Shown: positions 1 through 7,590 of the stretch, one piece after another
How the letters are laid out: each line of letters begins with the position of its first letter
Position numbering within the stretch: the first letter of the stretch is position 1
NCBI GenBank assembly: GCA_025356475.1
Contig: JANXSX010000142.1
Coordinates: 1-60,786, forward strand
Reading direction: 5' to 3'
Length of the DNA stretch: 60,786 nt
Source: Isosphaeraceae bacterium
Lineage (GTDB): Bacteria > Planctomycetota > Planctomycetia > Isosphaerales > Isosphaeraceae
Position numbers and translations under genes: made by a program
Notes under the pieces: model-generated
What the model saw: only the letters and a program-made list of their open reading frames with translations
Database searches by the model: none
Told to the model about the DNA's origin: nothing

Positions 1-100
1 TCCAGTGCCACCCAGAAATGTTCACCAGTGCCACTTGCCGTCAAATGCATGAAGACACTGGTCGAGTACGTCCAGTGCCACTCAGCAATGTTCACCAGTG
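1..100. repeat. Left-edge tandem and palindromic repeat
   Basis: A 30-nt segment at 1-30 recurs at 71-100 with two differences (CCAGTGCCAC..AG.AATG core), giving a 70-nt period that is cut by the window edge. Between the copies, 56-77 forms a near-perfect inverted repeat (CACTGG.CG, short loop, CG.CCAGTG). Positions 37-85 match 39085-39134 at about 82% identity with one indel, so this is a dispersed element. It lies just past the stop of the minus-strand gene ending at 141. The function is unknown; a REP-like element or degraded mobile-element end is possible. Confidence 0.75.
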
Positions 101-140
101 CTAGACGCTACATAGCTAGACCTCTTGTTACTCACATGAC

Positions 141-1859
141 TCAACCCTCCGCCCAATACGAGAGTTCCGGAAACAACTCCAACGGAGACCCCCGAAACGC
201 CGCGTCATGCGGGCAGGAAGCGACACACGGGGGTGCACCACCGTTCGTGGTGAGACAGAGGTCACACTTGGTCGCGACGGTGTTGAGTTTCTGCGCAAGG
301 CTGTCGGCCTCTTGAGGGAAGAGCGGGGCGGACATCTGGATGACGTCGAAGGGACAAGCGTCCGGGCATTTTCCACATCCAATGCACCGATCGCGATCGA
401 TTTGCACAGCCCCTGTATCCACGCGACCGATCGCACCGACGGGGCAAACCGACTGGCACGGCGAGTCGGTGCAATGAACGCAGGCCCCGGCCACTTCCCA
501 CTTGCCGAACCGATAGTCGGGGTTCGATCGCTGGAATCTCGGCACACCATGGTGAGTGTCTGCGCAAGCGGCAACGCACTCATCGCAACGCGTACACTTC
601 TCCATGTCGATCACCAAGAGATTCTGGGCCAGCAGGAGCTTTGACGCAAGGTGTTCCGGAGGATCGAGCGGAGGTTGCCGACGTCGTTCGGCGATCGCTT
701 CATCAATATCTTCGTAGAGAGAACGCTTACCCCGCAGTACGGATTCGATGACCTGGAATTCGGGCATGCTCAACAGGTCCAGCATCGTCGCTTGCGAGAT
801 CATCAAGAGGCGCAATTCGCAGGCAGCCACAACCCGAGCAGTTCGCTTGGAGCCGGGGTCGATACACGTCTCTCCAAATGAGTCACCCCGCGACAGATGA
901 TTGACGAGACTCTCGACCCCAGACATGTTCCGATAGACCTTCACCACGCCACTGATGATCAAGTAATACGCATCCGAAGGTGAATCGAATTCGCAGACAA
1001 TCTTTCCCTTCTTAAATTCCAAGAACGATTCACCCGATTGAAGAGACGGCGCCAACACCTGAGCCAGCGTTAAAAAATCGATCGGCAACCCCTTGAGTAA
1101 CCGACTCTCCGACAGCAACGGAGGCAAGACATAATCGGCGAAGTGATTCATAAACTCAGCGCGGTATGCAGGGTTCTTTTCTTTATCTACAAATTCCCGC
1201 ATCGCCTTACTCTTCACCAACAGAACGTCGACATGCGAGTCATGAGCCACAAGCGAAGCGGTCCGAGGAGTATTCCAAAGTGCGCTCGCCGTTCCCAAAA
1301 TTCGGTCAGCCCTGCGAGTATTCCCGTCAGGCGGAGTAATGACGTGACTTGGGGTTAGTGTGCCCTTTGGACTCTCGCTCGAACTTGCGACCGGATTCGA
1401 AATTGTCTCGAAATCCTGCTTGCTTCCAAACTCCAGCAGACGACGCAAGACTCTGGCCACACGCGCCTTCCAAGGAGTATCCACCGCTTGAGCGACAAAG
1501 AGTGGGTGGAGCGTGACACCCGTTTGGGGAGCGTATTTGTTCACCCACGCTTCAATCCGCAACCTCAAACGCCCTTTATTGCTCCAGCACGACGGCAACG
1601 GTCGGAGTTCACCCCCCGGCGCACTTTCCTGGTAAACCCCGATCGACCCACTCAAACGAATCGCAGCGTAGTCGCTGAACGCCCCTTTCGACATGATCAC
1701 GTCACCAGGGTCGTACCGAATCTTGAAAAAGTGAGTCCCCTTCTTTCCCAGCCCTTCCTCGAAATATTTGCTCGCGATTGACTCGATTTTGGGGATTTCA
1801 GGAAAGACCGTTTTGAGAATTTCCACGATTTCCGCTAACGACACATCGAGATTCTGCAT
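141..1859 (-). CDS. Cyclic-nucleotide-binding / 4Fe-4S ferredoxin fusion protein
   Basis: This 572-aa cytoplasmic protein joins ligand-sensing folds to an electron-transfer module. Residues 45-80 look like the start of a cNMP-binding fold (PGDVIMSKG) that resumes near 187-222 after about 100 inserted residues. Residues 280-365 form a complete second cNMP fold with a phosphate-binding-cassette-like RGDSFGE and a later RTA. The C-terminus has sixteen cysteines in four groups (422-432, 460-472, 492-502, 532-549), the pattern of DmsB/NrfC-type polyferredoxins with four 4Fe-4S clusters. No matching oxidoreductase is next to it, so its electron partner is unknown. The start at 1859 is the first ATG of the frame. 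Redox or second-messenger-gated electron transfer is inference. Confidence 0.85.
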   Translation of the reverse strand: MQNLDVSLAEIVEILKTVFPEIPKIESIASKYFEEGLGKKGTHFFKIRYDPGDVIMSKGAFSDYAAIRLSGSIGVYQESAPGGELRPLPSCWSNKGRLRLRIEAWVNKYAPQTGVTLHPLFVAQAVDTPWKARVARVLRRLLEFGSKQDFETISNPVASSSESPKGTLTPSHVITPPDGNTRRADRILGTASALWNTPRTASLVAHDSHVDVLLVKSKAMREFVDKEKNPAYRAEFMNHFADYVLPPLLSESRLLKGLPIDFLTLAQVLAPSLQSGESFLEFKKGKIVCEFDSPSDAYYLIISGVVKVYRNMSGVESLVNHLSRGDSFGETCIDPGSKRTARVVAACELRLLMISQATMLDLLSMPEFQVIESVLRGKRSLYEDIDEAIAERRRQPPLDPPEHLASKLLLAQNLLVIDMEKCTRCDECVAACADTHHGVPRFQRSNPDYRFGKWEVAGACVHCTDSPCQSVCPVGAIGRVDTGAVQIDRDRCIGCGKCPDACPFDVIQMSAPLFPQEADSLAQKLNTVATKCDLCLTTNGGAPPCVASCPHDAAFRGSPLELFPELSYWAEG

Positions 1860-1893
1860 TGGATCTCCGTCAAAGCCGTGGCTCTAAAGTAGT

Positions 1894-1908
1894 GGTTCGG
1901 CGCGAACC
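1894..1908. promoter_or_regulatory. Short palindrome upstream of the cNMP/Fe-S gene
   Basis: GGTTCG-gcg-CGAACC is a perfect 6-bp inverted repeat 35-49 nt upstream of the ATG at 1859. It could be an operator or a small hairpin in the leader. No promoter boxes are convincing next to it. Confidence 0.25.
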
Positions 1909-1960
1909 GTCGTAACGAGTCTCAGGCCATTCTCTTGGTCAAACAGGAAAGGTCGAAGGG

Positions 1961-1984
1961 GTCAAGTGGTCGCGAGACCTTGAC
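1961..1984 (-). terminator. Hairpin with GCGA tetraloop after the DoxX-like gene
   Basis: GTCAA.GGTC pairs with GACCTTGAC around a GCGA loop (9 bp with a 2-nt bulge). It lies 50 nt past the stop of the minus-strand gene at 2034. There is no T-run, so intrinsic termination is uncertain. Confidence 0.3.
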
Positions 1985-2033
1985 GCTTAACTTCATGCCA
2001 TTCAAGGATGACCCCGTTGCTGCTCGTTGCCCG

Positions 2034-2396
2034 TCAGAGCTTGCGGCTCTCAGGACGCAAGTACCAAGAAGCCATGACAATGCCTGCGATGACGAGTGGG
2101 GCCACGACCTTGTCGACTGGGTCAGAGACTGCGGCGTGCGACGCTGCCGCTCCGGTGAGATCGAAGATCATCCCAGCGTAAGCCCACTCCTTCAGCCTTG
2201 GCAATCGGGGACCTAGGACGACAATACCGCCAAGGATCTTCCAGACGCCCAGGATGATGACGACGTATGTGGGATAACCAAGATGGGTCATGCCTTCCAT
2301 GAGAAATTCAGGCCGGGCGAGGTCAGTAGCACCGCCCGACAGGAAGACGAATGCCGTGAGAGCGGTCGTGATCCAATATGCAGCAAGTCGTTTCAT
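2034..2396 (-). CDS. DoxX-like family membrane protein
   Basis: This is a 120-aa integral membrane protein with about four hydrophobic segments. It has the layout of the DoxX-like family: a first helix ending in SGGATDLARPEF, a second with GVWKILGGIVVL, a third with YAGMIFDLTGAAASH, and a last near the C-terminus. The start is taken at 2396 because AAGGAA lies 7 nt upstream; a start 13 codons earlier has no such support. The family is linked loosely to redox or thiosulfate metabolism, but most members have no known role, and nothing here points to a substrate. Confidence 0.85.
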   Translation of the reverse strand: MKRLAAYWITTALTAFVFLSGGATDLARPEFLMEGMTHLGYPTYVVIILGVWKILGGIVVLGPRLPRLKEWAYAGMIFDLTGAAASHAAVSDPVDKVVAPLVIAGIVMASWYLRPESRKL

Positions 2397-2559
2397 CAAG
2401 TTCCTTTGCTTTAGAGATCTTACAGGATCTGACAATATCGAATCCTGCCTTGTGAAGACGTGACGGTACGAAGAAAGCAGACAGGTTTTACAGCCCTTCG
2501 TTCCAGATTGTCAATGTCGCCCCAGATCGAGGCATGAGGAAATTGAGCATGAGATCCGG

Positions 2560-3750
2560 TTAGCGAGAGTCCCGACGCAATCGCCTCCAATCCCGATATC
2601 GGAGACTTGGATAGTAGAGTAGCCCAACGGTGATGACCCAGAACAGATAGACGGTCGCGAGACTGTGCCCGTAGCAGATCGGAGATTGGAAGGGGGGAAA
2701 CTCAAACATCCAGCCGATCGGATCACCTTGGAGAGCCGCAACGAGGACTGCGAGCCCGTGGGCGAATGGCCATTGAAGCAGATAGAAGAAGAGGGGCACC
2801 TGACCGATCGTTCGCAGGGGGATACCAAGACGACCAATGCCGCGATCCAGGATCGCCAGGCCGATGAACGCAGGGCCTAACGTCATCAAGAGATACAGAA
2901 GTGATGGTGGGTATTTCTGACAGTTCAGGAAAGACAACACCGTGAAGGCCGGGTTTGCCTGCACCATCCAAGGCCCTGGATCGCCATAGACGTTTAGCCA
3001 GCGGAGCGCGACGAAGCCGGCGATCGCACTCAAGCCCAAGCGGAAGAGGAGCCGTCGTCTGATCTCGGCAGGTCGCGAGAAGATCGGCCCCAACGCATAA
3101 CCAACCGCCATTACGCCTACCCACGGAATCAGAGGATAACCCACCAGGATCGGCAAGCCGCCAGGGAAAAATCGCATGCCTGGCGCATGGAGGAAACTCC
3201 AGATCAACTGTGCGATCTCTCCTTGGGGTTGAACGCCGTCGAACAGATTGTGGAGGGCGATCATCGCCACTCCCATCCCTCCCACGACACATCTAGGCAG
3301 GTAAATCAGACCAGCCAGAGCGATCATCGACCAGCCAATGCCCCAGAGAATGAGTCCGAGTACCACATGGGGATACGTGAAGAACATAAAGATGTTTCCA
3401 AGTGTCTGCTCCAAGAAGATTAACCAGAGTCCCCGCTTCACCAGATGCCAAGACTCTTCGCTTCGGGTCCTGCGTGCTCCCGAGAGTGAAGCACTGACCC
3501 CGGCGAGTAGGATGAAGGTGGGAGCACAGAAGTGAGTGATCCAGCGAGTCAAGAAGAGTGCAGGAGTCGTGACCGATAGATTGGTCGGGTCGAGCTTGGA
3601 ATCGCCGAAGAAGTCGCGGACGTGATCGAGCACCATCACCACCATGACGATTCCACGGAGTAAGTCGATCGATTCCACTCGGGTCGGAGGCTCCACAGCC
3701 CGAGGGGCGTCATCGCCAGTACTAGGTTCAAAATTTGGCGGGTGGTCCAT
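2560..3750 (-). CDS. DUF1624 / heparan-alpha-glucosaminide N-acetyltransferase-like membrane protein
   Basis: A polytopic membrane protein of about 396 aa. The signature RVESIDLLRGIVMVVMVLDH.RDFF near the N-terminus is the first helix of the DUF1624/HGSNAT acyltransferase fold, with the His of VLDHVRD as the likely functional residue. Later helices (LLAGVSASLSG, GYPLIPWVGVMAVGYALG, VPLFFYLLQWPFAH) also fit. Family members move acetyl groups across membranes to sugars, and here the acceptor is unknown. The frame stays open for 47 codons upstream, but 3750 gives the normal N-terminus (MDHPPNF) with a GTGGAG upstream. It is divergent from the ion channel gene, with 219 nt shared between them. 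Confidence 0.85.
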   Translation of the reverse strand: MDHPPNFEPSTGDDAPRAVEPPTRVESIDLLRGIVMVVMVLDHVRDFFGDSKLDPTNLSVTTPALFLTRWITHFCAPTFILLAGVSASLSGARRTRSEESWHLVKRGLWLIFLEQTLGNIFMFFTYPHVVLGLILWGIGWSMIALAGLIYLPRCVVGGMGVAMIALHNLFDGVQPQGEIAQLIWSFLHAPGMRFFPGGLPILVGYPLIPWVGVMAVGYALGPIFSRPAEIRRRLLFRLGLSAIAGFVALRWLNVYGDPGPWMVQANPAFTVLSFLNCQKYPPSLLYLLMTLGPAFIGLAILDRGIGRLGIPLRTIGQVPLFFYLLQWPFAHGLAVLVAALQGDPIGWMFEFPPFQSPICYGHSLATVYLFWVITVGLLYYPSLRYRDWRRLRRDSR

Positions 3751-3969
3751 TCGAAGTGCTCCACTGGAAAGCCCTACGCAAGCAAGAATCCATTTTGCCG
3801 AGATTGAGAGGATCTTGGTAGAGGCCGCCCGAGGAAATCTCCTGAAATCAGCCGATTCTGAAAGCTGGCTATTCCTCCCTAACGCGTGCAAAGATAGAGT
3901 GTTGTTCCGATGGAATTCTTGCGGAAGGCTGGGACTCGTTTACCTTCTACCTCGAGTAAAGTCGTATTC

Positions 3970-4986
3970 ATGAACGGTTCCCTGTTCGTTGTTTTTCTTG
4001 CCTTGGCAAGTTATCAACCTGTGGCTGTTGCTGACATACCACCTCGACCCATGAGTTGGCCGGGTGACGATGGCAAGACGGTCGAGGTGCGATTGGGGAT
4101 CTACTTAATCGAATTTGCTCGTCTCAACTCGCGCGACGAGACGTTTGACGTAACGGGGTATCTCGATGTGAGTTGGGTTGATCCCTCGCTGGCCCTAAAG
4201 CCCGGTGAGCCTTCACATGGCGTCAGGCGATTTTCATCACACGCGATCTATCGACCTGAACTTGGATTCGTAAACGCTGTGGAGCCCCAAGCTGAACATC
4301 AAGGGGATGTTTACGTCGATGACGGTGGTCGAGTCTCGGAGCGTCTTCGGTTCGCCCACAAGTTTTCTTCAAATTTGGATTTGCTCCGGTTCCCATTCGA
4401 TCGCCAGATTGTCAGTGTTCGCGTTGCGCCTTTCGAGCCGTTTGCAAGCAATCTCGAGTTGGTCGTTGACCCCGCGAAAGTTGGCAAGTCCTCGACGGCG
4501 TCGGTGACGGACTGGAGCCTGTTGGGGATCGATGCCACGATCCGTCGAGTCGATCCTACCGACCACGAAGATGTCGAATTCGTCTTGGAGGTCGCCCTCC
4601 AGCGCCGTTATACCTTCTACTTTTGGCGTGTCATGTTACCTATGATTCTCATGGTCTGTGCCTCTTGGGCCACGCTCTGGTTTGAGATTCCCAACATTCA
4701 ACCTCAGATCAGTACGGGAGTGTCGGTGCTGCTGTCGATGGTCACCTTCAATTACTCGATCGACTTCTCACTTCCGAAGGTCCACTACCTCACATTTTTC
4801 GACAAGTTTACATTGGCGTCGTTCCTAATGGTTCTGGCCGTGATTCCTTTGGTGACAATCCTTCATTTATTGAGTTTACGGGGTCAATTCGTCCTGGCAA
4901 CCAAGCTCCAGCGCCTCTCGCGGATGGCCTTCCCCGTAGCCTACTTCCTCAGCCTGGCGATTATCGTGTTCGTCACCCTGGGATAG
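3970..4986 (+). CDS. Pentameric ligand-gated ion channel (GLIC/ELIC-type)
   Basis: This is a 338-aa homologue of Cys-loop receptors. A signal peptide (start at 3970, hydrophobic to ADIPP) precedes an extracellular beta-sandwich with VRLGIYLIEFA..., ETFDV.GYLDVSW.DPSLAL and LRFPFDRQ, the region equivalent to the eukaryotic Cys loop. No disulfide cysteine pair is seen, as is usual in bacterial members. Four membrane helices follow: M1 (YFWRVMLPMILMVCASW, with the conserved Pro), pore-lining M2 (ISTGVSVLLSMVTFNYSI), M3 (FDKFTLASFLMVLAVIPL) and M4 at the C-terminus. The ligand and ion selectivity cannot be read from sequence. It stands alone on the plus strand between two minus-strand blocks. Confidence 0.9.
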   Translation: MNGSLFVVFLALASYQPVAVADIPPRPMSWPGDDGKTVEVRLGIYLIEFARLNSRDETFDVTGYLDVSWVDPSLALKPGEPSHGVRRFSSHAIYRPELGFVNAVEPQAEHQGDVYVDDGGRVSERLRFAHKFSSNLDLLRFPFDRQIVSVRVAPFEPFASNLELVVDPAKVGKSSTASVTDWSLLGIDATIRRVDPTDHEDVEFVLEVALQRRYTFYFWRVMLPMILMVCASWATLWFEIPNIQPQISTGVSVLLSMVTFNYSIDFSLPKVHYLTFFDKFTLASFLMVLAVIPLVTILHLLSLRGQFVLATKLQRLSRMAFPVAYFLSLAIIVFVTLG

Positions 4987-4990
4987 CGCA

Positions 4991-5014
4991 CGCGACCTCT
5001 CGGCGGAGATCGCG
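4991..5014. terminator. Hairpin between convergent genes
   Basis: CGCGA.CTC pairs with GAG.TCGCG (8 bp, one mismatch, 6-nt loop) in the 56-nt gap between the channel gene and the convergent acetyltransferase gene. It may serve both strands, but there is no clear T-run. Confidence 0.35.
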
Positions 5015-5042
5015 GGCACTGTTGGCTTGCGGGGCCTGACGT

Positions 5043-5564
5043 TTAGAAGCGCCGTTCGAAGCGGATCGCGTCGGGTTGGCTAGGCTCCCCTGCTCGCTCG
5101 AATCCTGATTTCTCCAAGACTCGAATCGATGCGGGGAGGTGTGCGAAAGTCTCTGCGACAACTTTCTTGAGAGTTGCATCATTTGACGCCCAACCGAGGA
5201 GACCGGCGACGGCCTCGGTCGTGAATCCTTGATTGCGATGGGCTTCGCAGACCGAATAGCCCATCATGGTTTGGCCGTCTTCATCGGGAGATCCACCGAA
5301 GCCCAACGCCCCGATCATCGTTCGCTCACCGACTACATCATGCCGCGTGATCATATATCGCACAATCCAACCTGTCATGCCGGGGTTGGCTTCGAGGATT
5401 CCCAAGAAGAGATTCTGTGCGCCACGATCATATTCGCCGGGAGGCCAATCCGGAGGAAGTTTGGCCCCCAACGAGGTTGCGAAGGCAACTGGGTCCGCGA
5501 TCTCTGAAGCCAACATTTCCGGAGTTGCTGCAATAAGCTCAAGTCTTGGTGTGATAACAATCAA
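5043..5564 (-). CDS. GNAT family N-acetyltransferase (RimJ/RimL-like)
   Basis: A 173-aa cytoplasmic acetyltransferase. It opens with TPRLELIAATPEML, typical of the RimJ/RimL branch. It then has GALGFGGSPDEDGQTMMGYSV..AHRNQGFTTEAVAGLLGWA, with the acetyl-CoA-binding RNQGFTTEA loop, and ends with IRVLEKSGFERAGE. The proposed start is TTG at 5564, with AAAGGA 8 nt upstream. The frame extends to a TTG at 5603 that would overlap the peptidase gene. It is probably co-transcribed with that gene, 23 nt away. The substrate is unknown: ribosomal protein N-termini, amino acids or small molecules are all possible. Confidence 0.85.
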   Translation of the reverse strand: MIVITPRLELIAATPEMLASEIADPVAFATSLGAKLPPDWPPGEYDRGAQNLFLGILEANPGMTGWIVRYMITRHDVVGERTMIGALGFGGSPDEDGQTMMGYSVCEAHRNQGFTTEAVAGLLGWASNDATLKKVVAETFAHLPASIRVLEKSGFERAGEPSQPDAIRFERRF

Positions 5565-5587
5565 GCGATTGATCCTTTGTGAGTCCG

Positions 5588-7429
5588 TTATTGACTGAGC
5601 CAACTCTTCAGAGTGGCCTTGGCCTGGTCTGTTGCGGCAGTGTTCGGCTCAATCACCCAGGTATTCGGTGGTTCGACCCCGAAGGTTGCGTCGAGCCTGA
5701 TCAGGCGATCGCGTCTGGCCACCAGGACTGAGACCTTCTCATTAGGTCGATATTGATCCATCCGGGCTGCCCAGTTCTCAGGTCTGATCCGGAAATCACC
5801 AGTAGCCAGAATCTCATCGTCGGCATTAAAGCCTGCCTCGTATCCAGGGGTATTCCGACGCACCTGTGTGACGATCAGCTTGCCCGCATCGGCTTTAGTT
5901 ACTAAACCCAACCAAGCTTTCTGGGGAGGAACCGGCTCTTTGGGAGGCTCAATCGGTTTGAAACGGAGGCCGAAGACGTCCAGGGCCTCGGAGTAATCCA
6001 ACTCATCGGTTGTCTCAAGTCCTTTGATGAACCAATTCTTCAGGTCGACCCCTGCAACTTCAGATGCCAAAGCCCGAAACTCTGCTGACGTGAAACCATG
6101 AACGCCTGAATACTTACTATAGGCATCGCGCATCAGATCATCGAGCGACTTTTTACCATTGGTTGCCTTCCGGATTCTGGCGTCGAGCAGCCAGCCGATG
6201 ACAGCACCCTTGGTGTAATAGCTCATCGCCGTATTCGCCGAGTTCTCATCAGGACGATAGTATTTGATCCAAGAATCGTACGATGCCGATTCCAAAGGTT
6301 GAACCATCCTCCCAGGCGTTGTCTGAACAACTTCAACATCGTTGACGATTTTGTCGGAACCAGGCAAGGTTTCGCCAGCAAGATATTCGGTCTGTGTGCA
6401 TAAGCCGGCGCGTGTCACGAGCAGTCGGCCATAGTACTCGGTAAGACCCTCGGCGACCCAGAGCCCCTTTGTGGGGTTCTCACGCTCGTAGTCGAATGGG
6501 CCGAGTTCGATGGGGCGAAGCCGCTTGACGTTCCAGGTGTGGAAGAATTCGTGACTAACCAGGTTCAGCCAGCCGAGGTAGGCGGTCCGCGTCCGGGTCG
6601 ACCATCGACTGGCCATCAAGACGGTCGAATTCTTATGTTCAAGGCCCCCACCGGCCTCAACCAATAGGTTGAAGAAAACATACTTATCGTAGGGCAACTG
6701 CCCCCAGAACGCGTGTTGCGTTTTAACGATCGCTTCCACATCACGCGCGGATCGGGGTCCGTCCCAGATTCCACCCTCGCCTTCATTGACCAGATAGTGC
6801 TTCTTGCCATCGACCTCGAATTCGTAAACAGCCGGGTTCCCGGCCAGAATCGGACAATCGACCAAGGTATCGAAGTCGGGTGCGATGAAGTGGTGGGGGC
6901 GTCGGTCGGGCGCGTCGGGAATCCCTGTGATCGACCTCAGCCAACCAGGGGGAAGTCGAAGAGTCACATCATGTGGGCGTGGCGGTGAGTCGACGAGAGT
7001 TAAGAAGGTCGGTGCGCCGTTGAGGAGGGCTACCGACGCGTCGACCCAGTTCGTTCGGACGGTCAACTCTCGACAGTAGACTCGATAGCTGACCGTGATT
7101 TTCGCAGACCCGTTGGTCGAAATCTTCCAACGGTTCTTGCGGGTCTTCTCGATACTGAGAGGTCCTTTTTCATCTTTTGCAGTGACGTTCTCAAGGTGCC
7201 GTGCGTATTCGCGAACCATGTACGAACCGGGAGTCCACACGGCCATGTAGAGTTCAACATCCGGCTTTCCCTCGGTCGGAACTTGGGCTTCCACCTCGAT
7301 GTAGTGCGTTTGGGGATCGGCGATTTTGACCGTATAAAGGATGTGTGCGAGTGCGATTGGGGACGGCTGGGAGAGGTCAGGACTGGTCATAGTCAGGAAG
7401 ATCCCAGTGAAAAGAGCAAGCGAGTGCAT
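5588..7429 (-). CDS. M61 family metallopeptidase with PDZ domain
   Basis: An exported zinc aminopeptidase-like protein of about 613 aa. From the ATG at 7429 there is a signal peptide (MHSLALFTGIFLTM). An N-terminal beta domain follows, then the M61 core: GGGLEHKNST, the zinc site HEFFHTWNVKRLRP (about residues 293-303), and a downstream WVAEGLTEYY carrying the third ligand Glu. The last 110 residues form a PDZ domain (GLVTKADAGKLIVTQV...GYEAGFNADDEIL). Family members are glycyl aminopeptidases acting in the periplasm. The frame stays open 24 codons further upstream, but the signal peptide decides the start. The acetyltransferase gene follows directly. Confidence 0.92.
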   Translation of the reverse strand: MHSLALFTGIFLTMTSPDLSQPSPIALAHILYTVKIADPQTHYIEVEAQVPTEGKPDVELYMAVWTPGSYMVREYARHLENVTAKDEKGPLSIEKTRKNRWKISTNGSAKITVSYRVYCRELTVRTNWVDASVALLNGAPTFLTLVDSPPRPHDVTLRLPPGWLRSITGIPDAPDRRPHHFIAPDFDTLVDCPILAGNPAVYEFEVDGKKHYLVNEGEGGIWDGPRSARDVEAIVKTQHAFWGQLPYDKYVFFNLLVEAGGGLEHKNSTVLMASRWSTRTRTAYLGWLNLVSHEFFHTWNVKRLRPIELGPFDYERENPTKGLWVAEGLTEYYGRLLVTRAGLCTQTEYLAGETLPGSDKIVNDVEVVQTTPGRMVQPLESASYDSWIKYYRPDENSANTAMSYYTKGAVIGWLLDARIRKATNGKKSLDDLMRDAYSKYSGVHGFTSAEFRALASEVAGVDLKNWFIKGLETTDELDYSEALDVFGLRFKPIEPPKEPVPPQKAWLGLVTKADAGKLIVTQVRRNTPGYEAGFNADDEILATGDFRIRPENWAARMDQYRPNEKVSVLVARRDRLIRLDATFGVEPPNTWVIEPNTAATDQAKATLKSWLSQ

Positions 7430-7590
7430 TGGGCCTCGGTTCTGGTCAAACCTCGCGGGCGGAGTCATCCTCCAGATCGTATCAGCCGCGATTTTGACCA
7501 CAAATGTTCCGCTTTGTAAATTTTCGGCATGAGATCAACTCGTGCAACCTGACTCGGAAGTCGCTTCCCCGATGCGCTGACACGATGGCT

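Noticed and set aside
1-100. Possible CRISPR array from the spaced repeats
   Set aside because: Only two units are visible, the repeat is long and internally palindromic, and the spacer contains a dispersed repeat seen elsewhere. No cas genes are present.
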